In this document: positions 6,113-13,101 of the stretch, one piece after another
Layout: each line of letters begins with the position of its first letter
Numbering within the stretch: the stretch's first letter is position 1
Assembly: GCA_049587975.1 (NCBI GenBank)
Contig: JBAVEY010000054.1
Location: 1-18,947 of the forward strand
Length of the DNA: 18,947 nt
Reading direction: 5' to 3'
Origin: DASSJM01 sp049587975
GTDB lineage: Bacteria; Actinomycetota; UBA4738; HRBIN12
Notes under the pieces: generated by a model
Seen by the model: the letters and a program-made list of their open reading frames with translations, nothing else
Databases searched by the model: none
Told to the model about the DNA's origin: nothing
Translations under genes and position numbers: made by a program

Positions 6113-7540
6113 ATGACCGCACGTCCGTTCCTGGTGAACGGGGAGTGGCGGACGGGCGAGCGCTCGTTCGAGGTCCACAGCCCCTACGACGACGCCGTGG
6201 TGGCCGAGATCGGCGTGCCGAGCGCCGACGACGTGGAGGAGGCCGTCGCGACGGCCGCCGAGACGTTCGAGCAGGCCCGGCACCTCCCCATCCACGCGCG
6301 CGCGGACGCCCTCGATCACATCTCCCGGCGCCTGGCCGAATCGATCGACGAGAACGCCGAGCTCATCGCCAAGGAGGGCGGCAAGCCGCTCAAGTGGGCG
6401 AAGGTGGAGGCGACGCGTGCGGTCTCGACGTTCCGCTGGGCGAGCGAGGTGATCCGCCATGGCGACGACGAGCTGATCCGCCTCGACACCGAGGCTTCAC
6501 TCGGGTCGCGGATCGGCCTGATCCGGCGGTTCGCCTTCGGCCCCGTGCTCGGGATCACCCCGTTCAACTTCCCGCTGAACCTGGTGGCGCACAAGGTGGC
6601 GCCGTCGCTCGCCGTCGGGGCGCCGATCGTCGTGAAGCCGGCCTCCGCGACGCCGATCGGCTCGCTCCGGCTGGCCGAGCTGTTCGCCGAGACGGACCTG
6701 CCCCGCGGCATGTACCAGGTCCTGCCGGTGTCCTCGAAGGTGGCCGACGGGATGGCCCGGGACGATCGCTTCCGCAAGATCTCCTTCACGGGCTCGAGCG
6801 ACATCGGCTGGTACCTGAAGGGCCTCGACCCGAAGAAGCGGGTCACGCTCGAGCTCGGCGGCAACGCCGGCGTGATCGTCCACTCCGACGCCGACCTCGA
6901 CCTGGCCGCGCAGCGGGTGGCGTTCGGCGGCTACTACCAGGCGGGGCAGAGCTGCATCAGCGTGCAGCGCGTCCTGGTCCAGTCCGAGGTGTATGAGGAC
7001 TTCGCGGCGCGTCTGGTGAAGCAGGTGGAGAGCCTCAAGGTCGGCGACCCGATGGACCCGACGGTCGACGTCGGCCCCGTGATCCAGAAAAGCGAGGTCG
7101 GGCGGATCGACTCCTGGGTCAAGGAGGCGGTCTCCCAGGGCGCGACCGTGCTCACCGGCGGCAGGGCGGAGGAACCGTTCTTCTACCCGACGTTGATCGC
7201 CGACGTGCAACCGGACATGAAGGTCTGCCGGGAGGAGATCTTCGGCCCGGTCGTCACGATCAGCCCCTACCAGACGTTCGACGACGCGATCGCGACCGTG
7301 AACGACTCCCGCTTCGGCCTGCAGGCCGGCGTATTCACCAACGACATCAACCGCGCGTTCCAGGCCCATCGCGACATCGAGGTCGGCGGCGTGATCGTGA
7401 ACGACGTGTCCGCGTTCCGCGCCGACCAGATGCCGTACGGAGGCTCGAAGGACTCCGGGTTCGGCCGCGAGGGGCTGCGGTTCGCGATGGAGGAGATGAC
7501 CGAGCCGCGGATCATGGTCCTGTCGCACGTCCCGCTCTGA
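6113..7540 (+). CDS. Aldehyde dehydrogenase, GapN/PhnY/lactaldehyde-dehydrogenase-like
   Basis: A second, clearly different 475-residue aldehyde dehydrogenase, full length. It has ITPFNFPLNLVAHKVAPSLA (148-167) in place of PWNYP, the general base E247 in TLELGGN, and the nucleophile C281 in AGQSCISVQRV. This signature is typical of the group with non-phosphorylating glyceraldehyde-3-phosphate, lactaldehyde, sulfolactaldehyde and phosphonoacetaldehyde dehydrogenases, so the substrate may be a small hydroxylated or charged aldehyde. The ATG at 6113 follows GGAAGGAAG with a longish spacer; a GTG at 6089 in frame has no ribosome-binding site. It lies 45 nt after the first dehydrogenase and 10 nt before the next gene, so co-transcription is likely. 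Confidence 0.85.
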   Translation: MTARPFLVNGEWRTGERSFEVHSPYDDAVVAEIGVPSADDVEEAVATAAETFEQARHLPIHARADALDHISRRLAESIDENAELIAKEGGKPLKWAKVEATRAVSTFRWASEVIRHGDDELIRLDTEASLGSRIGLIRRFAFGPVLGITPFNFPLNLVAHKVAPSLAVGAPIVVKPASATPIGSLRLAELFAETDLPRGMYQVLPVSSKVADGMARDDRFRKISFTGSSDIGWYLKGLDPKKRVTLELGGNAGVIVHSDADLDLAAQRVAFGGYYQAGQSCISVQRVLVQSEVYEDFAARLVKQVESLKVGDPMDPTVDVGPVIQKSEVGRIDSWVKEAVSQGATVLTGGRAEEPFFYPTLIADVQPDMKVCREEIFGPVVTISPYQTFDDAIATVNDSRFGLQAGVFTNDINRAFQAHRDIEVGGVIVNDVSAFRADQMPYGGSKDSGFGREGLRFAMEEMTEPRIMVLSHVPL

Positions 7541-7550
7541 GCGTGACCGC

Positions 7551-8690
7551 GTGAGCCGCATCGCGGTCCTCGGGGCCGGCGCGATGGGGAGCGCCGCCGC
7601 CGTGCTCCTCGCGCGGCACGAGGACGTCGAGTTGCTCGTCCTCGACGTCGACGCGGGTCGCGCGGCGCGCGTCGCCGAGCGGGCCGGGGGGCGGGGGCGG
7701 GGGTTCGACGCTCACGCGGGCGAGCTCGCGCAGGTGCTGGAGGGGGTCTCGGCCGTCGCCGCGTGCCTGCCCTACCGGCTGAACCTCGAGGTCATGGCGG
7801 CCGCCCTGTCGGCCGGCTGCCACTATGCCGACCTCGGGGGCCTGTACCACGTGACCCTCAAGCAGTGGGAGCTGGACGGCCGGTTCCGTGAGGCGGGCCT
7901 GTCCGCCGTGATGGGCGTCGGGTCGGCGCCCGGGATCACGAACGTCCTCGCCCGGCTCGGCGCCGACCGGCTGGACGAAGGATCGGTGCGTTCGATCGAC
8001 CTCGTCAACGGCGCCGTCGATCTGTCGGAGGGCGGCGGGGCCTTCGGCGTCCCATACTCGGCCGAGACCATCCTCGACGAGTTCACCTTGCCGGCGATCG
8101 TGTTCGAGGACGGCGAGCTGCGCGAGGTGGCCGCGGGTTCGGGTGTGATCGATTGGGAGTTCCCCGAGCCGATCGGCGTCCAGCCGGCGATGTACACCCT
8201 GCATTCGGAGCCGGCGACGTTGCCCCGGACGATCCCGGGTGTCCGAGACGTCCGGTGGCGGCTCGCCTTGCCGCGGCCGATCCACGAAGGGTTCGCGTTC
8301 CTCGTCGGCACCGGGCTCGCCTCGCGCGACCCGGTCATGACCTCGAGCGGGCCGGTCGCGCCGCGCGACGTGCTGGTCCCCGTGCTCGATCGTCTGTCCG
8401 CCGACGGTGGCGAGCCCACCGATCGCGAGGTCATCGAGGTCCGGGTCACCGGCCGCTCGGGAGGGGAGGAGGCCGTCTACCGCTCGCTCGCCAGCTTCAC
8501 GCCGTCCCCGGAGGGGCTGTCGGCGGGCGCGTTCGGCACGGCGATCCCGATCGCCACGACGGCGCGATGGCTCGCCGACGGTCGGGTCCCGGCCGGGGTG
8601 CACCCGCCCGAGACGGCGTTCGAGCCGGACGCGTTCGTCGCGGATCTGGAACGCGAGGGCGTCGGGTTCCTCGGCGGCCTGCTCGGCTGA
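7551..8690 (+). CDS. Lysine 6-dehydrogenase / saccharopine-dehydrogenase-like oxidoreductase
   Basis: A 379-residue NAD(P)-dependent oxidoreductase. The N-terminal Rossmann motif is VLGAGAMGSAAA (G8, G10, G13), with D32 ending strand 2, which favours NAD. The middle block with YADLGG, GVGSAPGITNVLA and later VAPRDVLVPVLDRL follows the order seen in bacterial L-lysine 6-dehydrogenases, and the length matches their roughly 385 residues. Those enzymes deaminate lysine at the epsilon carbon to 2-aminoadipate semialdehyde. Related enzymes handle saccharopine or carboxynorspermidine, so the substrate is inferred. The GTG start at 7551 is 10 nt after the second aldehyde dehydrogenase, placing it in the same operon, where an aldehyde product would have an oxidising partner. 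Confidence 0.7.
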   Translation: MSRIAVLGAGAMGSAAAVLLARHEDVELLVLDVDAGRAARVAERAGGRGRGFDAHAGELAQVLEGVSAVAACLPYRLNLEVMAAALSAGCHYADLGGLYHVTLKQWELDGRFREAGLSAVMGVGSAPGITNVLARLGADRLDEGSVRSIDLVNGAVDLSEGGGAFGVPYSAETILDEFTLPAIVFEDGELREVAAGSGVIDWEFPEPIGVQPAMYTLHSEPATLPRTIPGVRDVRWRLALPRPIHEGFAFLVGTGLASRDPVMTSSGPVAPRDVLVPVLDRLSADGGEPTDREVIEVRVTGRSGGEEAVYRSLASFTPSPEGLSAGAFGTAIPIATTARWLADGRVPAGVHPPETAFEPDAFVADLEREGVGFLGGLLG

Positions 8691-8703
8691 GGCGCCCGAG
8701 CCG

Positions 8704-8709
8704 TACGCT
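8704..8709 (+). promoter_or_regulatory. Possible -10 of the small membrane protein gene
   Basis: TACGCT ends 8 nt before the GTG at 8718, with no ribosome-binding site. The gene may therefore be transcribed leaderless on its own as well as from the upstream operon. Confidence 0.3.
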
Positions 8710-8717
8710 TGGTGTCC

Positions 8718-8978
8718 GTGGGGACGCTCGCGTTGATCCTGGTGCCGGCCGCCGCGTTCGTGGCGGCGGTGGCCGTCGTGCTCGCGTGGCGGAGCCGTCG
8801 CTCGCTCGAGCCCGACCGACCCTGGTGGGGCATGCCGGGCGTCTGGATCGGCATCTCGATGGTGTTCGTCCTCCTCGGCGTGTTCGTCTTCCCGCGGCTG
8901 CTCGGGTTCACGTTCCTGTTCTTCCCGTTCGTCGTGCTCCGCAGCCTGGGTCGCGGGCGGGAGGATCGCAGGCGCTAA
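8718..8978 (+). CDS. Small two-helix membrane protein, unknown function
   Basis: An 86-residue protein with two strongly hydrophobic stretches: LALILVPAAAFVAAVAVVLA near the N-terminus and a second run (IGISMVFVLLGVFVFP and LGFTFLFFPFVVL) after a short polar loop (RSRRSLEPDRPWWGMPGVW). The second run may be one long or two short membrane segments. The C-terminus (RGREDRRR) is basic and probably cytoplasmic. No family is recognised. The start may be GTG 8718, GTG 8712 or TTG 8709; 8718 fits the leaderless spacing best. It lies 27 nt after the lysine-dehydrogenase-like gene, and its TAA overlaps the stop of the convergent hydrolase gene by 3 nt inside CTAA. Confidence 0.6.
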   Translation: MGTLALILVPAAAFVAAVAVVLAWRSRRSLEPDRPWWGMPGVWIGISMVFVLLGVFVFPRLLGFTFLFFPFVVLRSLGRGREDRRR

Positions 8979-9619
8979 CCCAGCAGCCGGGTCGCGAACG
9001 CGCCAACGGTCTCGGCGACCGCCTTCTCCCGGCGCCACAGGAAGTGATCGGTGCCCGGCACGATCACCACCTCGGCGCCCGGCATCGTCGCGCCGAGCGT
9101 CTCCAGCCTCGGCCGGGGGCAGTAGACATCGCCCTCTCCCGCGATGAGCAGGACCGGGCGCCGAAACGCGCGCAGCTCGGTACGCCCAGGGATCGGCGGG
9201 ATGTCGAGATCGTCGGGCTCGAGCGGCAGCCCGACGAGCGCGAGCGCCGCGACGCGGTCGTCGGTGAGCGCCTCGCGCAGGGCGAGGCTCGCACCGAACG
9301 ACCACCCGCACACGAGCGTCGGCCCGTCCGCTTCCTCTCGCACGCGGGTCACCGCGGCATCGACGTCCTTCACCTCCGCGTGTCCCCCCGCGTAGGTCCC
9401 GGCGCTCCCCATCGTGCCCCGGAAGTTGAACGCCAGCACGACCGAGCCTCGTGACGCGAGCTCGTTGCGCAGTGCCCACAGGATCGGGTGGTCCTTGCTC
9501 CCGCCGCGGCGCGGGTGCGCGTGGCAGATCACGGCGGTGCCGAGGACGTCCCCCTCGGGCCGGCGGATCTCGCCCTCGAGCGAGACCCCGTCCTGCGTCG
9601 GGAAACGGACGGGTTCCAT
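8975..9619 (-). CDS. Alpha/beta hydrolase (dienelactone-hydrolase-like)
   Basis: A 214-residue alpha/beta hydrolase, cytoplasmic, no signal peptide. The nucleophile elbow is CGWSFGASLA with the catalytic Ser. VICHAHPRRGGSKD carries the early oxyanion-side HPxxGG motif, GEGDVYCP the candidate acid, and PGTDHFLWRR the catalytic His. This layout matches small hydrolases of the dienelactone hydrolase / KANL3-Tex30 type, whose substrates are mostly unknown. The start is ATG 9619; the frame stays open upstream but the homology-like N-terminus begins MEPVRFPTQDGVSLEGEI. It is divergent from the LLM oxidoreductase with only 18 nt between start codons. Confidence 0.8.
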   Translation of the reverse strand: MEPVRFPTQDGVSLEGEIRRPEGDVLGTAVICHAHPRRGGSKDHPILWALRNELASRGSVVLAFNFRGTMGSAGTYAGGHAEVKDVDAAVTRVREEADGPTLVCGWSFGASLALREALTDDRVAALALVGLPLEPDDLDIPPIPGRTELRAFRRPVLLIAGEGDVYCPRPRLETLGATMPGAEVVIVPGTDHFLWRREKAVAETVGAFATRLLG

Positions 9620-9625
9620 GCGTGC

Positions 9626-9632
9626 GACGATG
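9626..9632. promoter_or_regulatory. Possible shared divergent -10 region
   Basis: On the plus strand GACGAT lies 6 nt before the GTG at 9638. On the minus strand CATCGT lies 7 nt before the ATG at 9619. The two hexamers overlap by 5 bp. Both are weak (G or C instead of the first T), so this is tentative. Confidence 0.25.
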
Positions 9633-9637
9633 CCAGC

Positions 9638-10579
9638 GTGGCGACGGTGCGACAACCGAGCGGCACCGGGTTCGCGCTGCGCGACGCCCTGCCGTGGGAG
9701 GACCTCGCCGGGATCGTCCGGGCCGCCGAACCCGCGGGCTATTCGGCCGTCTTCCTGCCCGAGATCGCGGGGCGCGACGCGCTCGTGACGCTCGGGATGT
9801 TGGCGGGGGAGACGCTGGAGCTGCTGTTGGGAACCGGCGTGGTCCCGATGCGAGCCCGCACACCCATGGTGACGGCGATGGGCGCCGCGTCCGTGCACGA
9901 ACGCTCGGGCGGCCGCCTGATCCTGGGGATCGGGACCGGCGATGTGGGAGCGGGTGCGCTCGACGAGCTCCGCGAGACGGTCCTCGGGATCAGGACGCTG
10001 CTCGCCGGCGAGACCCTCGACGCGGGGCGTGGGCCGCGGGGCCTGTCCCTGCCCACCGGCACGGCACTGCCCATCTGGGTGTCGGCCCTCGGACCCAAGG
10101 CGATGCGCCTGGCCGGAGAGATCGCGGACGGGGTCATCCTCAACTGGTGCCCACCCGAGCGGGTGCCGTTCGCGCGGGCGCGGATCCAGGAGGGCGCCGA
10201 GGCTGCGGAGCGCGATCCGGCCGGGGTCGCGGTCGCCGTCTACATCCGGGCTTGGGTCGGCGCGGACGAGGCCGAGGCGATCTCGGCGCTGAAGGCCATG
10301 GCCGGGCAATACGCGTCGTACCGGGCCTACCGGCGTCAGTTCGAACAGGTCGGTCTCGGACCGCAGGCGGCGGTCGCGGGTCAGGCGCACCGGGCCGGGC
10401 GCCCAGAGGACGTCCCCGAGGTGCTGGTCCGAGCCGTCTGCGCGGTCGGTGACGATGCGCGGACGCATCTGGAGGCGTTCCGAGAGGCGGGTGCCGACCT
10501 CCCGATCGCCTACCCGGTGGCGACCGCCGATCCGGCCGCGTCGATCGAGGGCACCCTGCTCGGGCTCGCGCCCGCCTGA
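9638..10579 (+). CDS. LLM-class flavin/F420-dependent oxidoreductase
   Basis: A 313-residue protein of the bacterial-luciferase-like superfamily, a TIM barrel that uses FMN or, in many actinobacteria, coenzyme F420. Typical segments are AEPAGYSAVFLPEIAGRDA, LLLGTGVVPMRARTPMVTAM, ERSGGRLILGIGTGD and PIWVSALGPKAMRLAGEIAD followed by GVILNW. The last is the classical central LLM motif. Length is normal. F420 use is inferred from group and context; the substrate is unknown. The start is GTG 9638, with GTG 9647 as an alternative. An in-frame stretch further upstream runs through the divergent hydrolase gene and is not coding. Confidence 0.85.
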   Translation: MATVRQPSGTGFALRDALPWEDLAGIVRAAEPAGYSAVFLPEIAGRDALVTLGMLAGETLELLLGTGVVPMRARTPMVTAMGAASVHERSGGRLILGIGTGDVGAGALDELRETVLGIRTLLAGETLDAGRGPRGLSLPTGTALPIWVSALGPKAMRLAGEIADGVILNWCPPERVPFARARIQEGAEAAERDPAGVAVAVYIRAWVGADEAEAISALKAMAGQYASYRAYRRQFEQVGLGPQAAVAGQAHRAGRPEDVPEVLVRAVCAVGDDARTHLEAFREAGADLPIAYPVATADPAASIEGTLLGLAPA

Positions 10580-10589
10580 CGTCGACCGG

Positions 10590-10617
10590 TTGCGAACGCG
10601 GCGGCTCTCCGTAGACT
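10590..10617 (+). promoter_or_regulatory. Ferredoxin gene promoter
   Basis: TTGCGA (10590-10595), 16 nt spacer, TAGACT (10612-10617). A second overlapping hexamer TAGGGT (10617-10622) is possible. The start codon lies about 80 nt downstream behind a ribosome-binding site (GGAGAGG), so this gene has a real 5' leader, unlike most neighbours. Confidence 0.45.
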
Positions 10618-10706
10618 AGGGTTTACAAGGTCGGCACCGTGGAAACAGGCGAAATGACGGGCCCGATCGGGGGCCTACGAACGGCACGAGGGGAAGAGGA
10701 GAGGCG

Positions 10707-11036
10707 ATGACCTACACGATCTGCGAGTCCTGCATCGACATCAAGGACAAGGCCTGCGTCGACGAGTGCCCGGTGGACTGCATCTACGAAGGCCCCCGGA
10801 TGCTCTACATCCACCCCGATGAGTGCGTGGACTGCGGCGCGTGCGAACCCGTCTGTCCGGTGACGGCGATCTTCTACGAGGACGACGTCCCGGCCGAGTG
10901 GAAGCAGTTCACCCCGATCAACGCCGAATGGTTCAACGACAACGTGAGCGGCGTCGGCTCGCCCGGAGGCGCGGCGCAGGTCGGCCCGAGCAACGTGGAC
11001 CATCCGGTGGTGGCTGCCTGGCCGACCGTCGGCTGA
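10707..11036 (+). CDS. fdxA: 7Fe ferredoxin ([3Fe-4S][4Fe-4S])
   Basis: A 109-residue soluble electron carrier with the seven-iron ferredoxin pattern. Cysteines are C6, C9, C17, C21, C25, C40, C43, C46 and C50, in TICESCIDIKDKACVDECPV and DECVDCGACEPVCPV, with the conserved DCIYEGPRMLYIHPDEC between. The conserved C-terminal extension (PAEWKQFTPINAEWF) is present. Actinobacterial FdxA proteins deliver electrons to oxidoreductases and P450s. The start is ATG 10707 with ribosome-binding site GGAGAGG. It is monocistronic and faces the FrhB-like flavoprotein gene, a plausible redox partner. Confidence 0.93.
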   Translation: MTYTICESCIDIKDKACVDECPVDCIYEGPRMLYIHPDECVDCGACEPVCPVTAIFYEDDVPAEWKQFTPINAEWFNDNVSGVGSPGGAAQVGPSNVDHPVVAAWPTVG

Positions 11037-11047
11037 GGACCCAGCCG
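11030..11047 (+). terminator. Small hairpin at the ferredoxin stop codon
   Basis: CGGCTG, 6 nt loop, CAGCCG; the stem overlaps the TGA. There is no T-tract, so termination is only a possibility in this 44-nt convergent gap. Confidence 0.2.
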
Positions 11048-11080
11048 CCCGCCTCGATCGTCGCGGGGCATTCGCGTTCG

Positions 11081-12214
11081 CTACGCGCTCTCGGAGGCCG
11101 GCTCGGGATCGGGAACCTCGCCGGGGGCTCCCCAAGCCGTTTCGCCCCAGCGAGACCGCGACTTGGCGGCGAGCTTGGACATCAGCGAGATCGCGGCGGG
11201 ATCGTCCGAACCCGGGCGCCATTCGACCACGCCGTCGGCCACCGCCCGATCCCACAGCTCGCGACCCTTGTCGGTGCGGATGATCGTCAGGGTCCAGCCC
11301 TCTCCCTGGCCGAGACCGCCGAAGGAGATGTCCGCGTGCTCGGCCGCGAAGTCCGGGCACCGCAGGCAGCCGGGCCGGGTGAACTCGTGGGCCTGCTTGA
11401 GGGAGTAGGTGATCTCCTCCCCGTCCTTCGTGTAGAAGAGCAGTTTGCCCTTGATGTTCACGCGCACCACGTCGTCGAGCTCGAGGCCGAGCCGGTTCTG
11501 CGCGATCTCCACCATGAGCCCGTCGTAGGTGAAGCTCTTGGAGCACAGGAGGCCGAACGTCCAATTGATCTTCTTCGCCCATTTGTTGACCCGGCGTGCC
11601 GTCATCGAGCCCGTGACGCTCGCCTGGCACGACATCCCAACCAGCGCGACCTTGGACAGCCCCATCTCGGCAGCCTTGACGAGCGCGAGCGGGTTCGCCG
11701 AGTAGGTGTATCTCGAGCCGGCCGTCGCGAGGACTCCCGCCTCGTCGGTGACGACCGTGGGCTCGGCGTCCCACTCGCGTTCGTCGGAGAGCTTGGAGGT
11801 GAGGGCGCCGTCGATCTCGCCCGAGCGCAGTCCCCAGATCAGTAGCGCCGAGACGACGCCGCCGTCCTGGCCGTGCATCAGCGCCTCGGGGAGAGTCGCA
11901 CGAGCGAGCACGATGTCCTGGTACTGCCCGATCACCTCCTCGGGCTTGCGGGTCTGGCCGAACAGCAGCTCGTCGATCTCGGACTCCCACTCGCGGAACC
12001 TCGGGCAGGCGAGTGTGCAGAGCGAGCATCCCCGGTCGCCGTGGGCGCACGCGTCCGGGCCGTCCTCCTGCAGCTGGACCGGGACGTCGTCCTCGTACCC
12101 GAGGACGTGGAAGGGGCAGGCCACGATGCACGCGGTGCACCCGGTGCACAGTCCCGTAAGGACGACCTCGTCGTACAGGTCGCGCCACTGGGTCTTGTCG
12201 GCGCTGGTCGGCAT
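11081..12214 (-). CDS. FrhB-like coenzyme F420 hydrogenase/dehydrogenase beta-subunit family protein
   Basis: A 377-residue iron-sulfur flavoprotein. The N-terminus carries two [4Fe-4S] motifs: C23, C26, C29, C33 (LCTGCTACIVACPF) and C56, C63, C66, C70 (CAHGDRGCSLCTLACP). The FrhB core follows: MHGQDGGVVSALLIWGL (113-129), VALVGMSCQ (C196), LLCSKSF (C224), RPGCLRCPDF (C283, C286) and FGGLGQGEGWT. FrhB-family proteins bind FAD and pass electrons between iron-sulfur centres and F420 or other acceptors; the partner here is unknown. The ATG at 12214 lies 7 nt after a TATACT -10 with no ribosome-binding site. No hydrogenase subunits are nearby, so it is a stand-alone member, convergent with a ferredoxin gene. 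Confidence 0.85.
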   Translation of the reverse strand: MPTSADKTQWRDLYDEVVLTGLCTGCTACIVACPFHVLGYEDDVPVQLQEDGPDACAHGDRGCSLCTLACPRFREWESEIDELLFGQTRKPEEVIGQYQDIVLARATLPEALMHGQDGGVVSALLIWGLRSGEIDGALTSKLSDEREWDAEPTVVTDEAGVLATAGSRYTYSANPLALVKAAEMGLSKVALVGMSCQASVTGSMTARRVNKWAKKINWTFGLLCSKSFTYDGLMVEIAQNRLGLELDDVVRVNIKGKLLFYTKDGEEITYSLKQAHEFTRPGCLRCPDFAAEHADISFGGLGQGEGWTLTIIRTDKGRELWDRAVADGVVEWRPGSDDPAAISLMSKLAAKSRSRWGETAWGAPGEVPDPEPASESA

Positions 12215-12221
12215 CGAGCGC

Positions 12222-12227
12222 AGTATA
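12222..12227 (-). promoter_or_regulatory. -10 element of the FrhB-like gene (leaderless)
   Basis: The minus strand reads TATACT, a near-consensus -10, then GCGCTCG and the ATG at 12214. There is no ribosome-binding site. No clear -35. Confidence 0.55.
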
Positions 12228-12285
12228 GGAGCCGGGGCCGGGAGCCCCTGGTCATCGAAGGCCCTCGTTTCCGCGCCACCTGGGC

Positions 12286-12327
12286 TACGCTGGCCGGATG
12301 TCCGAGGACGGAGGTGGAGGATGGTGA
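12286..12327 (+). promoter_or_regulatory. Promoter and possible 9-codon leader ORF of the cupredoxin gene
   Basis: TACGCT (12286-12291), 6 nt, then an ATG (12298) opening a 9-codon frame, MSEDGGGGW, that stops at TGA 12325-12327. The frame contains the ribosome-binding site (GGAGGTGGAGG) for the lipoprotein and overlaps its ATG (12321). It may be a leader peptide coupling translation, or just the 5' leader. Confidence 0.35.
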
Positions 12328-12719
12328 AGGCGAGGTGGGTCCGGCTCGTGGCCGGACTCTTCGTGCTGACGCTGGTGCTGGCCGCCTGCAGCAGCGACGA
12401 CGGTGGCGGCTCGACCGGGACCACCGGGACCACCGGGACGACCGGGACCACCGGCGCGACCGGTGGGTCGGGCGGTGGCACGGACATCACGATCTCGGGC
12501 TTCGCGTTCCACCCGGACTCGATCACCGTGTCGGGGCCCACCGAGGTCACGGTCACGAACGACGACAGCACCACCCATACGTTCACGCTGGACGATGGGA
12601 GCGTCGACGAGAAGCTCGATCCGGGCGCGAGCACGACCGTGACCATCGATGTCGCTTCGTCGACGGGTTTCCACTGCAACATCCATCCGCAGATGACCGG
12701 GACGATCGAGGTCGGCTAG
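12321..12719 (+). CDS. Plastocyanin-like copper lipoprotein
   Basis: A 132-residue secreted lipoprotein. The signal peptide (VKARWVRLVAGLFVLTLVLA) ends in a lipobox with lipidated C23 (LAAC-SS). A flexible Gly/Thr/Ser linker (about residues 27-53) leads to a small cupredoxin domain starting ITISGFAFHPDSITV. Type-1 copper ligands are visible: H86 (TTHTF), C119 (FHC), H122 (NIHP) and M125 (PQMTG). Such proteins carry electrons on the outer face of the membrane. The ATG at 12321 is chosen for its strong ribosome-binding site and signal peptide. It is divergent from the FrhB-like gene, but a functional link is unproven. Confidence 0.88.
   Translation: MVKARWVRLVAGLFVLTLVLAACSSDDGGGSTGTTGTTGTTGTTGATGGSGGGTDITISGFAFHPDSITVSGPTEVTVTNDDSTTHTFTLDDGSVDEKLDPGASTTVTIDVASSTGFHCNIHPQMTGTIEVG
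12414..12462 (+). repeat. 9-bp tandem repeat in the lipoprotein linker
   Basis: About five copies of a 9-bp unit close to ACCGGGACC (variants ACCGGGACG, ACCGGCGCG) encode the Thr-Gly-Thr linker. The copy number could change by slippage, altering linker length without a frameshift. Confidence 0.8.
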
Positions 12720-12731
12720 GACCGGGACGGA

Positions 12732-13076
12732 TCAGACGGAGAACGAGTCGCCGCAGGCGCACTCGTGGGTCGCGCGGGGGTTCAGCATCTTGAGGCCGCC
12801 GCCCAGGAGCGCGTCGTTGAACGCGAGGGTCGACCCCTCGACGATCGGCGCGCTCCTGCGGTCCACCAGGACCCGAACGCCGTCCGCGGCCCCGACGACG
12901 TGGTCGTCCTCGGCCGGGGCGTCGGCGAACGTGAGCTCGTAGGAGAAGCCGGAGCACCCTCCGGCGACGACCCGCACCCGGAGCACCGGGTCCGTCCGGC
13001 CCTCCTTGGCGGCGAGCTGGCGGATCTTGCGAGCCGCATCGTCGGTCACGGTGATGACGGTCGTCGTCTGCTCCAT
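12732..13076 (-). CDS. Iron-sulfur cluster A-type carrier (IscA/ErpA/HesB family)
   Basis: A 114-residue A-type carrier that holds iron-sulfur clusters for transfer to apoproteins. The three invariant cysteines are present: C41 (AGGCSGFSYEL) and C106/C108 (HECACGDSF). Length is usual. The N-terminal ITVTDDAARKIRQLAAKEG is typical. The ATG at 13076 lies 7 nt after TATCCT. It lies 25 nt downstream of the disulfide oxidoreductase on the same strand, so it could also be read from that operon. Nearby proteins with clusters (ferredoxin, FrhB-like) are possible clients. Confidence 0.9.
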   Translation of the reverse strand: MEQTTTVITVTDDAARKIRQLAAKEGRTDPVLRVRVVAGGCSGFSYELTFADAPAEDDHVVGAADGVRVLVDRRSAPIVEGSTLAFNDALLGGGLKMLNPRATHECACGDSFSV

Positions 13077-13083
13077 CCCGTCC

Positions 13084-13089
13084 AGGATA
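13084..13089 (-). promoter_or_regulatory. -10 element of the A-type carrier gene
   Basis: The minus strand reads TATCCT, then GGACGGG, then the ATG at 13076. It is placed in the 25-nt gap after the oxidoreductase gene. GGACGGG is at best a weak ribosome-binding site. Confidence 0.4.
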
Positions 13090-13101
13090 CCCGCGCCCGA
13101 C

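Noticed and set aside
8975..10468. A 497-codon minus-strand frame extending the alpha/beta hydrolase upstream
   Set aside because: The part before ATG 9619 is antisense to the LLM oxidoreductase and has no hydrolase features.
12415..12460. The repeat array as a CRISPR
   Set aside because: Units are 9 bp with no spacers and lie in frame inside a lipoprotein linker.
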